Shown here piece after piece: positions 41,247 to 50,276 of a DNA stretch of 64,000 bases. Position 1 is the stretch's first letter; the number at the start of each line of letters is the position of its first letter. The DNA is from SHZL01 sp031362985 (GTDB taxonomy: Bacteria; Pseudomonadota; Gammaproteobacteria; Xanthomonadales; SZUA-36): positions 94,159 through 158,158 of the forward strand of contig JANLTO010000120.1 in assembly GCA_031362985.1 (NCBI GenBank). The letters are read 5' to 3'. The position numbers and the translations under genes were made by a program. A model generated the notes under the pieces. That model ran no database searches and was not told the origin of the DNA. It saw only the letters and a program-made list of their open reading frames with translations.

Positions 41247-42248
41247 TTACGCTGGGGCGCAGGGCCGCAATGCGGCTTGCACAATATGCTCAAGCACTTG
41301 TTCAAGCGCAATATCCTGTTGCCGGGCCGCGGCAATAAAACCGGCATCGTCCGCAAGGCAGGGATTTGCGTTGATTTCGAGTGCCCAGGGCTTGCCTGCC
41401 TCGTCCACGCGAAAATCCACCCGCGCGTATCCACTTAAACCGAACCCGTTCCAGCACTGTAAAACTGCCTGCTCAATTGCGGTGTGCAATTTCGGTGAGA
41501 GCAGCGGAAATTCCCGGCGGGTAGCATGAAATTCTGGGGCATCTGTATCCCACTTGGCCGCATAGCCGACGATTTTCGGCTTACCCACCGGATAGTCAAC
41601 AAACGTCATTTCCGCCATGGGTAGAATGCGGGGCCGTCCGTCCTGCTGCAGCACCGAGATATTGAATTCACGGCCGCACACAAATTGCTCGGCAAACCAC
41701 TCGCCGCCATGTTGCCGGGCGCTTTCGACAATGCGCTTATGTGCGTCCGCCACGCTGTCTACCACACAGCCGTCGTCCATTCCAAAGGATGCATGCTCCC
41801 ATACGGACTTCACTATCCACTGACCCTGTGCGGCCTGTTCCTGCTGGCCTGAGAGACCAGGCGAAACCCAGGCGGGAGTTGCAATGCCGCGTTGCCGCAT
41901 CAGCGCTTTGGCCAGCAATTTATGCGAACTGAGGTACATGGCATCGCCGCCGCAGCCGGTAAAGGGTATCCGGTAGCTTTGCAGGAGCGCGGGTATGAAG
42001 TGGATCAGGCGCCCCTCGCCGCCGAGCGACTCAACCAGGTTGAAAACACAGGCGGGATTGGTACTGCGAATGGAGTGGAGGGTAGCCGCAAGATCCAGCC
42101 CGGTAGCCAGGGACACAACCTTCCAGCCCAGCTCTTGCAGTGCTGAACAAATCTGCTCCACTTGCACCAGCGTGTCCAGTTCGTCCAGCCGTGAGCTGTC
42201 AGTAATTTCCTGATGCAGCACCAGCATTGTTTGAGCACGTTGTTTCAT
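41247..42248 (-). CDS. ATP-grasp ligase, D-Ala-D-Ala ligase-like (second)
   Basis: A 333-residue ATP-grasp enzyme. N-terminal domain with NLVESLGGEGRLIHFIPALL, ATP-grasp core with GREFNISVLQQDGRP, and metal-binding EINANPCLADDAGFIAAA near the C-terminus. The family ligates an amino acid carboxylate to an amine with ATP. It lacks the YEG..SR serine loops of bona fide Ddl and is not near mur/fts genes, so peptidoglycan synthesis is unlikely. It follows a similar ligase by 72 bases and shares its operon. Two consecutive ligases suggest two successive peptide or amide bonds. Confidence 0.85.
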   Translation of the reverse strand: MKQRAQTMLVLHQEITDSSRLDELDTLVQVEQICSALQELGWKVVSLATGLDLAATLHSIRSTNPACVFNLVESLGGEGRLIHFIPALLQSYRIPFTGCGGDAMYLSSHKLLAKALMRQRGIATPAWVSPGLSGQQEQAAQGQWIVKSVWEHASFGMDDGCVVDSVADAHKRIVESARQHGGEWFAEQFVCGREFNISVLQQDGRPRILPMAEMTFVDYPVGKPKIVGYAAKWDTDAPEFHATRREFPLLSPKLHTAIEQAVLQCWNGFGLSGYARVDFRVDEAGKPWALEINANPCLADDAGFIAAARQQDIALEQVLEHIVQAALRPCAPA

Positions 42249-42320
42249 GGGCCGGCTGGTCCTGTCAGCCCCGCCTTACCAGCCTGAAATTGCCGGGCTG
42301 GTAAGACAGGTGGTGAATTC

Positions 42321-43343
42321 TCAGGCGGCCTTCGTGTTGGCACTCAGCACTGCACCGCAACGACGGACCGCCGAGTTCATGATGGTTTCGATGAGGGTGA
42401 TGTATTCCATGCCGGCCATGTTAGCCATGATGGGCAGGTCAGAATATTCAGGGCGAATGCCGGCAAGGGGATTCACTTCCAGAAAATGCACTTTTCCCGC
42501 TTCGTCCAGTCGCACATCCATGCGGCCCCCGTCGCGGCAGCCCAGCACTTGCCAGGCCTTGAGGCAAAGTGACTCGATGTCACGCCGCAGCTTGCCGGCG
42601 GGCAGCAGTTTGTAGCGCACCAGTTCGGCAAAGCCTTCTTTATTGCGGTAGGAATACACTTCCGAGTCCGCACCTTCGAGCAGTTCTATTTCCAGCGTCG
42701 CCAGTGCAGCCGCCTTCGTTCCGGTTCCCAGTATGCCCACGGTGAATTCGCGACCGGGCAGGAAACGCTCCACAAGCACCGGCTGATGGTGGTCTTTGAG
42801 TAACTGTTCACAGACAATCCTGAGCTGGGTGGCATCGGTGATTTTTGAATTGGCGGTGATGCCTTTGCCTGTGCCTTCTGCAACCGGCTTGGCAAACAAC
42901 GGAAACGGGAGTTTGACGTTCTTGATATCACCACGGCTGTGCACCATGAAATGTTCCGGTGTGGCCACGCCTGCAGCCCGAACCACGTCCTTGGTCATGC
43001 CCTTGTGCAAAGTCAGCGCGCAGGTCAGCGTATCGGAAAAAACGTAGGGTACCTGGTAGGCATCCAGCAGCGCGGGCACCTGTGCCTCGCGGCCAATGCC
43101 GTGCATGCCTTCGCAGATATTGAATACGAGGTCCCAGCGGTCGCCCGCGACCAGCCGTGTTGCCAGTTGCTTCACATTGCCAATGCGATCAACCGTGTAG
43201 CCGAGTTGCTGCAGGGCATTTTCAATCGCGTCGATGGTTTCTACCCCATCAAACTCGGCAGTTTCCAATTCGCTATATCCGGCTTTGAGGTAGGTGTCGC
43301 GCAGGTCGAAGGTCAGGCCAACGCGGGTAATTACAGCATTCAT
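42321..43343 (-). CDS. ATP-grasp ligase, D-Ala-D-Ala ligase-like (first)
   Basis: A 340-residue ATP-grasp enzyme paralogous to the next gene. NICEGMHGIGREAQVPALLD near the N-terminus resembles the Ddl substrate loop. FAKPVAEGTGKGI binds ATP, and FLEVNPLAGIRPEYSDLP supplies the metal ligands. Its ATG overlaps the KamA stop by four bases. Probably ligates a beta- or alpha-amino acid produced by the KamA-type enzyme. The exact substrates cannot be read from sequence. Confidence 0.85.
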   Translation of the reverse strand: MNAVITRVGLTFDLRDTYLKAGYSELETAEFDGVETIDAIENALQQLGYTVDRIGNVKQLATRLVAGDRWDLVFNICEGMHGIGREAQVPALLDAYQVPYVFSDTLTCALTLHKGMTKDVVRAAGVATPEHFMVHSRGDIKNVKLPFPLFAKPVAEGTGKGITANSKITDATQLRIVCEQLLKDHHQPVLVERFLPGREFTVGILGTGTKAAALATLEIELLEGADSEVYSYRNKEGFAELVRYKLLPAGKLRRDIESLCLKAWQVLGCRDGGRMDVRLDEAGKVHFLEVNPLAGIRPEYSDLPIMANMAGMEYITLIETIMNSAVRRCGAVLSANTKAA

Positions 43344-44644
43344 GAATGAGCTCCATCGGCAATGATCAGGGGTGGACCGGAATCCGGGTAGCGGTAGGTT
43401 CCGCCGTCGTAGCTTTTCAGCAAGAGGTCGTCGTTGTCGTAGCCGACGGCATAGTCGGGTGAAATAGGTATTTTGCCGCCACCATTGGGCGCATCAACCA
43501 CAAAAGTCGGCACGGCGTAACCGGTGGTGTGGCCGCGCAAACCCCGAATCAGTTCCACCCCTTGAGAAACAGGGGTGCGGAAGTGGGCTGAGCCGGAAAT
43601 CGGATCACATTGATACAGGTAATAGGGCCTGACACGGATTTTCAACAGGCCGTGCATCAGTTTCCTTAGCGTTGCAAGATCATCATTCACGCCTTTGAGC
43701 AACACGGTCTGGCTACCCAGAGGAATGCCGGCATCTGCCATGCGTCCGCAGGCCTCAGCAACTTCGGGCGTCAACTCGTCGGGATGGGAGAAATGCAGGC
43801 TCATCCACAGCGGGTGATGGCGTTTGAGAATCTGCCGCAGAGACTTGGTGATGCGCATGGGCTGAACCACCGGCTGTTTACTGCCGATACGCACAAACTC
43901 GACGTGTTTTATTTTGCGCAGGCGCCCGAGAATGTAGTCCAGCCGGTCATCGTCGAGGCTGAGCGGATCGCCGCCGGAAATGAGCACATCTCGCACCACC
44001 GGGGTCTGTTCGATATAGTCTAGCGCCCGTTCGATGTCTGCTTTTTTCACGCTGCGCTCTCCCGCCGAACCGACCATGCGTGCGCGAGTGCAATAGCGGC
44101 AATACACCGAACAGAAATTGGTGACCAGCAGGAGCACGCGGTCGGGGTAGCGGTGCACCAGGCCAGGAACCGGGCTGTGTGAGTCCTCTCCCAGCGGATC
44201 TTCATTTTCACCCCGGGTCAGCTGGTACTCGCCGAGCACCGGGACCACGGTCTTGCGCAGTGCCTGGCTGGAGTCCATGGGGTCCAGCAAGCTGGCGTAG
44301 TAGGGTGTGATGCCAACAGGCAGTGCACCTGAATGGCGTTTGACTGCGGCATTTTCTTCGTCACTGAGCGTGATCATGCGTTGCAGATCGGCCAGCGTGC
44401 GTACCCGGTTGCGATTCTGCCAGCGCCAGTCGTTCCAGTCGCTGAGGCTAGCGTCCGGATAGTACCTGCGCAGAAATTCGGCCGAGCGGGCGGATACACG
44501 GAATGCGGATTTCACGCGGGGTGCGATGGTCAGTTTTGGCGGTGAAAGTGGTTCTGGAGCTACAGCGGGTGATGGGGAAGATACGGGGTGGGGAGCTATG
44601 GCTCCCCCTGGAGGCTCCTCAGAGAGCACTCGGGCGGTTTTCAT
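43340..44644 (-). CDS. kamA: KamA-family radical SAM aminomutase
   Basis: A 434-residue radical SAM enzyme of the lysine/glutamate 2,3-aminomutase family. The [4Fe-4S] cluster site is CSVYCRYC (CxxxCxxC), and PNGGGKIPISPDY holds the PLP Lys. The Ala/Pro-rich N-terminus leads to the usual helical domain. These enzymes move the alpha-amino group to the beta carbon, giving beta-lysine or beta-glutamate. It heads an operon with two ATP-grasp ligases and a GNAT-VOC fusion. Beta-lysine with a GNAT recalls the osmolyte N-acetyl-beta-lysine pathway (AblA/AblB), but the two ligases are not part of that. Confidence 0.9.
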   Translation of the reverse strand: MKTARVLSEEPPGGAIAPHPVSSPSPAVAPEPLSPPKLTIAPRVKSAFRVSARSAEFLRRYYPDASLSDWNDWRWQNRNRVRTLADLQRMITLSDEENAAVKRHSGALPVGITPYYASLLDPMDSSQALRKTVVPVLGEYQLTRGENEDPLGEDSHSPVPGLVHRYPDRVLLLVTNFCSVYCRYCTRARMVGSAGERSVKKADIERALDYIEQTPVVRDVLISGGDPLSLDDDRLDYILGRLRKIKHVEFVRIGSKQPVVQPMRITKSLRQILKRHHPLWMSLHFSHPDELTPEVAEACGRMADAGIPLGSQTVLLKGVNDDLATLRKLMHGLLKIRVRPYYLYQCDPISGSAHFRTPVSQGVELIRGLRGHTTGYAVPTFVVDAPNGGGKIPISPDYAVGYDNDDLLLKSYDGGTYRYPDSGPPLIIADGAHS

Positions 44645-44849
44645 TCAAGTTCCTTTTGCGCAGATGGGCGACCTGCTGATGAAAACCGACTCTGCCCGGC
44701 GAGCCGTGCGGGAAAACCCCGCTTGTTTGGAGCGTTAATATAGACCTGACCAAAAAATTGTCAACACATATTTCGAGCCCAAAAGATGCCCGTCATCGGA
44801 TGGTTCCTGCGTGGCATTTCCAAGCGCTTAAACGATCCGTAAAAAGGGG

Positions 44850-45536
44850 TCAGCGCGCGGGACCACCACCCAGTAACTGGTACGGGCCTCCTCTCTCCAG
44901 CGCAGCCTGGTACTTCGGCAAGGCGCGAATCTTTGCCAGGTATGCAGCCAGGTGTGGATAGTCAGCAGTCAGGTTGGTGCGGACTTCAGCCGCTTCGACA
45001 GCGAAGCTCATCTGGATGTCCGCGGCGGTCATTTCACTGCCGCAGAACCAGTCCGTCGCCTGCAGGGTTGATTCCATGAAGCCCAGGTTGCGCTTGACGT
45101 TCGGGTCAAGGTAGTTGACATGCACTTTTGCGGCAATTCCCTTTGCGACGGGCTTGATGAAGAACGGCATGGGGGCGGTTTCAATGCGGTTCAGTATCAG
45201 CGACACAATCATCAGGGGCATGAAGCTGCCTTCGGCATAGTGCAGCCAGTAAGTGTATGCCCGTCGTTCCGGAGTGCCAGCCTCAGGCAGCAGTCGTCCG
45301 TTGTCGTAGGCGCCGACCAGGTATTCAACGATGGCGCCGGACTCGGCAATGGTGATGTCGCCATCCGTAATCACCGGTGATTTACCCAGCGGATGAACCG
45401 CCAGCAGTTCCGGCGGGGCCAGGCTGGTCTTCGCATCGCGCTGGTAGCGCTTGATCCGGTACTTTACTCCGAGTTCTTCAAGCAACCACAGGATGCGCTG
45501 CGAGCGGGAATTTTCCAGGTGATGCAGTGTGATCAT
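44850..45536 (-). CDS. Glutathione S-transferase
   Basis: A 228-residue GST. N-terminal thioredoxin-like domain with HLENSRSQRILWLLEELGVKY, where the Ser is the likely catalytic residue, and the IAESGAIVEYL glutathione-binding segment. The helical C-terminal domain ends in LAAYLAKIRALPKYQAALE. It may detoxify electrophiles. Stands alone between the KamA operon and the M28 peptidase. Confidence 0.92.
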   Translation of the reverse strand: MITLHHLENSRSQRILWLLEELGVKYRIKRYQRDAKTSLAPPELLAVHPLGKSPVITDGDITIAESGAIVEYLVGAYDNGRLLPEAGTPERRAYTYWLHYAEGSFMPLMIVSLILNRIETAPMPFFIKPVAKGIAAKVHVNYLDPNVKRNLGFMESTLQATDWFCGSEMTAADIQMSFAVEAAEVRTNLTADYPHLAAYLAKIRALPKYQAALERGGPYQLLGGGPAR

Positions 45537-45626
45537 GAAGCAATGCCCGCAGTAGGAGTCCAGTGTGCAATATACGGTAGAAATGGGGTAATGCCCAATC
45601 GGAACTCTGCCGCTATACGGCTATAT

Positions 45627-47927
45627 TTAAGGCGTATCCGGGCCCGGGGCTTGTGGATCTGCCGGGCGGGCGATCACGTTGGCCAACTGCTCGATGCGTG
45701 TCGCCATTGATTCGAGCACCTGTGCAGCAAGTTCAATCTGCGGATTTACCTTGGCGTACTCCTTTTGCTCAATGGCTTCACGCACGCCGGGAATGGTCTT
45801 CACGCCATAGCCGGTGTAGTAGCCCGGTGCGTAAATGAAATGTTTGAACCATGGGCGGCCATCCAACCCATCCTTGCGCGTGAGCAAGCGCTCACTGGAA
45901 TAGAGCAGTTGATTGATTTCAGCTGACGAGGTCGCATGCTCGTCAGCTGCGAGGCTGAATGCCTTCGCCGCTGTTTCCAGCTGTTCGACCGCATTGTTCA
46001 GCGGCGCGAAATTAAAGAAAGGCACGGGTTCATTTTTAGCTGGCGGTCTCAGGGTTTTGTTTGGGTCCAGTGCAGCAGCATAGGTGCCATCGGCAATCAT
46101 CTGGTTGGTTTCCGCGGTGGTTTCCCGCTGCTTGTCTGCTAACTCTTCGAGTTCACTGACGTACAGCTTTATGTTGTCCACGAAACCATTGAATTCGAAG
46201 GGCAGGCGCGGAGCATTGGCCAGCCGCAGAGTTGCGCGGCCGGCAACCTTGGCCAAAGTCGTGCCGTAAATCATCCCCGGATCCTGCCAGGTGGTGAAAT
46301 GCTCATAGGTATCGTAGAGCGTGTGGTAGCTGCCGTCCTCGCCCTCTCCAGAGAATGAGATGTCGGCAGACGCGATGCCCAGGTGTTGCAGGAAGGGAGT
46401 GAAATCTGAACCCGAACCCAGCGGCTCAATACGCAAATCCTTGCGGTCTTTGGCTTCAGCTTTGGCTTTGTCATCCTCGGCGTAAACCAGGTCATAGGCG
46501 TGTCGGCGCTCCTTCAGGGAGACATCGATGCGCGGGTCATATACTTCTTCCAGTATCTGGTTGAAAAACATTTCCAGGGTGTGGCTGCCACCAACCTGGA
46601 CCAAACCCCGGCTGTAACCGTCGGTGTTGAGGTAGGCAACGGTATGTTGTTGCAGTTCAGCAGCATGGTCCTCAACCCATTCAGTGGACCCGATCAAGCC
46701 GGGTTCTTCGGCATCCCAAGCAGCATAAATAATGGTGCGCAGGGGCGGATGCCCCCGTGCTGCAAGACTGGCCACTGCCTTGGCTTCAGCCAGCATAGCT
46801 ACCTGGCCGGACAGCGGGTCCGCTGCACCGTGATTCCAGCCATCGTGGTGGTTGCCGCGAATCACCCATTCGTCCGGGTAGGTGCCGCCGGTGAGGCGGG
46901 CAATTACGTTGTAGACGGTAATCATGTCCCAATTGAATTCTGCCTTCAGACGCACCCGCGCCGGGCCGGGTCCGAAGTGGTAGGTGATCGGCAAATCGCC
47001 ACGCCATTCATCCGGCACGACTGCGCCGCCCATGGCTGCAAGCAGGGGCAGGGCATCGCGATAGGAAATGGGCAGCACCGGAATTTTCGTGATGGTTGGA
47101 GCATCTTCGCGATCCAGGCGCCTGGCGGTTGATGTGGCGCCCACGCCGGGAGTCAACACGTCACCGGGGTACGTGGGCATGTCCATCACCGATCCGCGCT
47201 GCACGCCGCTGTCATTTTTGTACGGGCCCTGCGGATAGACATCGCCCTGGCCATATCCATCGTCTGCGGGATCTGAATAGATGATCGTACCGATCGCACC
47301 TTTCTCAGCTGCCAGTTTAGGCTTGATCCCGCGCCACGACTCACCGTACCTGGCAATGGCAATCCTGCCTTTCACATCTATGCCGTTGCGTTCCAGGACC
47401 TCGTAGTCCTCCGGCCTGCCGTAGTTGACGAAAACCAGTTCGCCCTCAACTTCGCCATCCACGGAGAACGCGTTATAGGGTGGCAGCAGGGTTTCGCGCC
47501 TTGCGGTGCTGGGGTCTTCCGGCAAAGTCTCTTCGGTTAGCGAAGCAGTGAAAGAGCCGGGGGACAGCAGCTCGACTTCGCGGATTTTCGGCGTGGGCAA
47601 CAGCACTTCATACTGGGCGATGGCCACCTCATAGCCCCAGGACTTCAACAAGTCTGCAATGAATTCTGCGTTGACCTTGCCGGCCTCGGACCCCGCGTGG
47701 TGCGGCGTGGTGGACATCTTGCGCAACCATTCATCCAGGTCCTTGGGGTTGATGGATGCATCCAGTTGCACTTCGATTGCCCGCTGTTCCAGGCTGCCGG
47801 TCTGGTCAAATCCGAGGATGTCGAAATCTGCAGCGCGGGCACGTTCGGGCATGGCCAACGATGCCAGCACCAATAGTGCTGGAAATGAGAAGTTGCTCAA
47901 GTTGCTTTTTCTCTGCGAATTGTTCAC
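45627..47927 (-). CDS. M28-family peptidase with PA domain (NAALADase-like)
   Basis: About 766 residues from a GTG at 47927, chosen for TGGAG seven bases upstream and the signal peptide that follows (PALLVLASLAMPERARA). A PA insert spans about 170-300, followed by the M28 zinc site: GNHHDGWNHGAADPLSG (His and Asp), AAWDAEEPGLIGS (catalytic Glu-Glu), LNTDGYSRG and GEDGSYHTLYDTYEHF. The C-terminal helical transferrin-receptor-like dimerisation domain is present. This is the layout of glutamate carboxypeptidase II. Predicted secreted or periplasmic exopeptidase. Confidence 0.92.
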   Translation of the reverse strand: MNNSQRKSNLSNFSFPALLVLASLAMPERARAADFDILGFDQTGSLEQRAIEVQLDASINPKDLDEWLRKMSTTPHHAGSEAGKVNAEFIADLLKSWGYEVAIAQYEVLLPTPKIREVELLSPGSFTASLTEETLPEDPSTARRETLLPPYNAFSVDGEVEGELVFVNYGRPEDYEVLERNGIDVKGRIAIARYGESWRGIKPKLAAEKGAIGTIIYSDPADDGYGQGDVYPQGPYKNDSGVQRGSVMDMPTYPGDVLTPGVGATSTARRLDREDAPTITKIPVLPISYRDALPLLAAMGGAVVPDEWRGDLPITYHFGPGPARVRLKAEFNWDMITVYNVIARLTGGTYPDEWVIRGNHHDGWNHGAADPLSGQVAMLAEAKAVASLAARGHPPLRTIIYAAWDAEEPGLIGSTEWVEDHAAELQQHTVAYLNTDGYSRGLVQVGGSHTLEMFFNQILEEVYDPRIDVSLKERRHAYDLVYAEDDKAKAEAKDRKDLRIEPLGSGSDFTPFLQHLGIASADISFSGEGEDGSYHTLYDTYEHFTTWQDPGMIYGTTLAKVAGRATLRLANAPRLPFEFNGFVDNIKLYVSELEELADKQRETTAETNQMIADGTYAAALDPNKTLRPPAKNEPVPFFNFAPLNNAVEQLETAAKAFSLAADEHATSSAEINQLLYSSERLLTRKDGLDGRPWFKHFIYAPGYYTGYGVKTIPGVREAIEQKEYAKVNPQIELAAQVLESMATRIEQLANVIARPADPQAPGPDTP

Positions 47928-48011
47928 AGCGGTGCTCCAGAAGAAGTTTTCATGCGGAAGATGATCAACAAAAGGCGGTCGGGCGCGAGCATACAATATA
48001 TCCACATGATC

Positions 48012-49079
48012 CTAGCGGTGTCTTGCCTGTGTGAGCGGCCCGCGGGCCAACTGATCGCACAGTGCAACATTATCCAATGCAATTCTCTTGATGGGGATGA
48101 CACCGTGCTCGGCTATGGCAGGGAAATCGTAGGTGACCGTGCCATTCTCACAGTCAGTGAATTCAACTGAAATCGTCCCGCCGGATTCCTGGGTGGGCGC
48201 CGGCAGGGCTGAATCAAATACGCCGCCGCGGGTAATTTCCACTTCGAGTTCTGCCGAGTTCCCGGAATAGCTTCCAAAAGCCGTCAACCAACGGTGGCCG
48301 GGTTCACCCAGCACGGCAGTTGCAGAATCTGCCGGGCGCTCTACATCGTAGGTAAACCAGGCAAGAAACAGCTTGCCGGTTTCCGGGAAAACATTGATGA
48401 AGAACCCCTGGCCGGCAGTTGCGGCACTGGACCACGCATCGTTCAGGCCCGAATTGATCTCGAAACTATTGTCCTGGGTGACCGTCAGCAACACGAGGTT
48501 CTCGGCACGCACCGGTCCCGTGTTGGTAAAACCGATCAGCGGTAACTCGGCAAAGGGTGCGCCTGCATTCCATACCTTCAGGGCAGCAATTGCATCCACA
48601 ACATCCATGCCACTGGTGACTTGCCCGAAGACAGTAAACCCCCCGTTCTGTTGATCCAGTTCCGCTGAATTGTTTTTAAGATTGAAAAACCACTGATTGG
48701 TCGCGCTGTTTGGCTGGTTGGCCAGCTTGGCCATGGCAATGGTGCCACGCAGGTTGGAAACTCCTGGCTCATTGATAACGGGCGCATTCGCTGGAATGGC
48801 AACCGCCTGTTCGTTCTTGAATGTAAAGCCGCCGCCCTGGATGACAAAACCCGGGACGCTGCGGTGAATAAAGGACTCGTTGTAGCTGCCGTCATTAACA
48901 TACTTGAGGAAATTATCCACGGTCGCCGGGGCTTGTTCGTCGAACAAGTGCACCTTGATATCGCCCAAAGTGGTGTGCATGGTTACGTCGCTGGCATAAG
49001 TCGCAGCCGACGGACCCAGGGATGCCGCCAAAAACAATAAGCCTCCTGCAAAACGGGAAGACGGGAAAGCCGGGGGCAT
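48012..49079 (-). CDS. Secreted cyclophilin-type peptidyl-prolyl isomerase
   Basis: A 355-residue protein with a signal peptide (about 1-29), then a cyclophilin domain opening DVTMHTTLGDIKVHLFDEQA with IHRSVPGFVIQGGGF, where the catalytic Arg is in HRSVPGF, and QWFFNLKNNSAELDQQNGGFTVFGQV. A C-terminal beta-rich domain of about 150 residues (PETGKLFLAWFTYD) with unknown role is fused. Probably a periplasmic foldase. It ends 84 bases before the M28 gene starts and may be co-transcribed with it. Confidence 0.9.
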   Translation of the reverse strand: MPPAFPSSRFAGGLLFLAASLGPSAATYASDVTMHTTLGDIKVHLFDEQAPATVDNFLKYVNDGSYNESFIHRSVPGFVIQGGGFTFKNEQAVAIPANAPVINEPGVSNLRGTIAMAKLANQPNSATNQWFFNLKNNSAELDQQNGGFTVFGQVTSGMDVVDAIAALKVWNAGAPFAELPLIGFTNTGPVRAENLVLLTVTQDNSFEINSGLNDAWSSAATAGQGFFINVFPETGKLFLAWFTYDVERPADSATAVLGEPGHRWLTAFGSYSGNSAELEVEITRGGVFDSALPAPTQESGGTISVEFTDCENGTVTYDFPAIAEHGVIPIKRIALDNVALCDQLARGPLTQARHR

Positions 49080-49176
49080 GGGTGAAAACTCCGCTGGATA
49101 CTATTGGCCGGGCGTATTGTCGCCCATAAGAGCCGCGCAGGCCAAGTAACCGGGTGCATCGACACGGTGAGCTGAC

Positions 49177-49222
49177 AAAAAAACGGGCTGGAACCCGGTC
49201 GATTTGAGCCGGGTTCCAGCCC
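49177..49222 (-). terminator. Rho-independent terminator of the Tyr/Pro-rich gene
   Basis: A perfect 14-base stem (GGGCTGGAACCCGG / CCGGGTTCCAGCCC, 49185-49198 with 49209-49222) and a 10-base loop are followed on the leftward strand by GTTTTTTT. It is placed 30 bases past the stop at 49254, so it ends the transcript of that gene. Confidence 0.9.
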
Positions 49223-49253
49223 TGCGTTACAAATTCAGGTTCAGGTTTGCCGA

Positions 49254-49661
49254 CTAATTGCTATACCCATACCCGTTGTAGTAACCGCGCCTGTCGTCAT
49301 GATGGCCGTGGTGTTTCTTGCCGTGTTTCCAGCCCGGGTCGTAGCCCGGGCCGTGGCTCTGGCCATATTCAGGGCCATATCCACGGCCGTAATAGACCGG
49401 CCTCGGGGCGTAGTAATAAGGTGCAGGGTAGTAAACCGGAGCCGGATAATACGCCTGGGTCGGATAGTACACAGGAGCTGGGTAATAGACAGGCCCGGTG
49501 CCCACCACGGCATAGCCATAATTGCCGATGGGAACTCCAATGCTTACTGAAGCCCGGACACCTCCGTTCCCCCATCCGTTGGCCCACCCATTGGCTTGGG
49601 CCAGCGAGGTCGCAGCGAGCAGTGGTAAGCCGACAATAACTGTAGCGATGAGCTTATTCAT
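49254..49661 (-). CDS. Secreted Tyr/Pro-rich repeat protein
   Basis: About 135 residues from the ATG at 49661, preceded by a strong GGAGGAAACGTA. Signal peptide (1-23, cut after SLAQA), then VYYPAPVYYP-type repeats in a central Tyr/Pro-rich region of about 45 residues, followed by a Gly/His/Tyr tail. Similar small YYP-repeat proteins occur in proteobacteria and are of unknown function; a structural or stress-related envelope role is possible. Ends in a strong terminator. Confidence 0.75.
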   Translation of the reverse strand: MNKLIATVIVGLPLLAATSLAQANGWANGWGNGGVRASVSIGVPIGNYGYAVVGTGPVYYPAPVYYPTQAYYPAPVYYPAPYYYAPRPVYYGRGYGPEYGQSHGPGYDPGWKHGKKHHGHHDDRRGYYNGYGYSN

Positions 49662-49765
49662 TACGTTTCCTCCGTGATGCACTATTGCAGTGACATCATG
49701 CATCGGAGGTGCTGAATGGTGGCTGAATAAAAAGTGTCTGCCAGCCGGTCGCAGCCCGGCTAATT

Positions 49766-50179
49766 TTAAGCGGGATACTCCGGGAAACACGGGAGCGCAT
49801 CACCGCAACATGACCACGATACTTTCGAGTCCTGGAAAATACGTGCCTGCGGTGCAATGTTGGGTTCGACATCCAGCGTACCGGCAGGAATGAACACCAT
49901 GCCCATGCTGGGAATGTGCTTTGGCAAAGGCCCGCCACAAACGGCGCAAAACGTACGGGAAAAGCGCTCCGCATCCGGAAGTTTGAAGAACTTCACCAGG
50001 CTTGTGTCCCCGGTCCAGGCAATACCCGCGCTGTTTACAAACAGGTTGGAAGCATGCCCGGTGCCTGAGGATTTGCGGCAACGCGAGCAATGACAATGCA
50101 TGAATCGTGTCGGATCGCCGCTAAGGCTGTAGTGCAAGGCGCCGCAAAGGCAGGAACCGGTCAGGGTTTGTTCGCTCAT
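49766..50179 (-). CDS. GFA-family zinc protein (DUF636)
   Basis: About 137 residues from the ATG at 50179. The zinc-binding set of the GFA (glutathione-dependent formaldehyde-activating enzyme) fold is present: GSCLCGALHY, HCHCSRCRKSSG and a later FCAVCGGPLP. Most such proteins are of unknown activity, despite the family name. It follows ilvC by about 95 bases, with a short tandem repeat between. Confidence 0.88.
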   Translation of the reverse strand: MSEQTLTGSCLCGALHYSLSGDPTRFMHCHCSRCRKSSGTGHASNLFVNSAGIAWTGDTSLVKFFKLPDAERFSRTFCAVCGGPLPKHIPSMGMVFIPAGTLDVEPNIAPQARIFQDSKVSWSCCGDALPCFPEYPA

Positions 50180-50232
50180 GGTGTTCCTCCAGGAAAATAG
50201 TTGAATCGTTTCGCGTATTGAGTGAATTGCCG

Positions 50233-50276
50233 CCCTAAACACCAGCCCTAAACACCAGCCCTAAACGCCAGCCCTA
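50233..50276. repeat. 13-bp tandem repeat across the ilvC stop codon
   Basis: Three units of ccctaaacaccag (the third with a g for a) plus a partial cccta that contains the ilvC stop (leftward TAG at 50274-50276). Each unit would place a TAG in leftward reading. Probably slippage just after the stop codon. Confidence 0.8.

Noticed and set aside
41247..43343. Peptidoglycan D-Ala-D-Ala ligases
   Set aside because: Two adjacent ligases in an aminomutase operon away from mur/fts genes are better explained by a separate peptide-bond pathway.
201..44852. TGACCCCTTT decamer at 201-210 and inverted at 44843-44852 as a mobile-element end
   Set aside because: Only ten bases match and there is no transposase or target duplication beside either copy.
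50233..50276. 13-bp repeats considered as a CRISPR array or iteron origin
   Set aside because: No spacers, no replication gene nearby, and the repeat overlaps a housekeeping stop codon.
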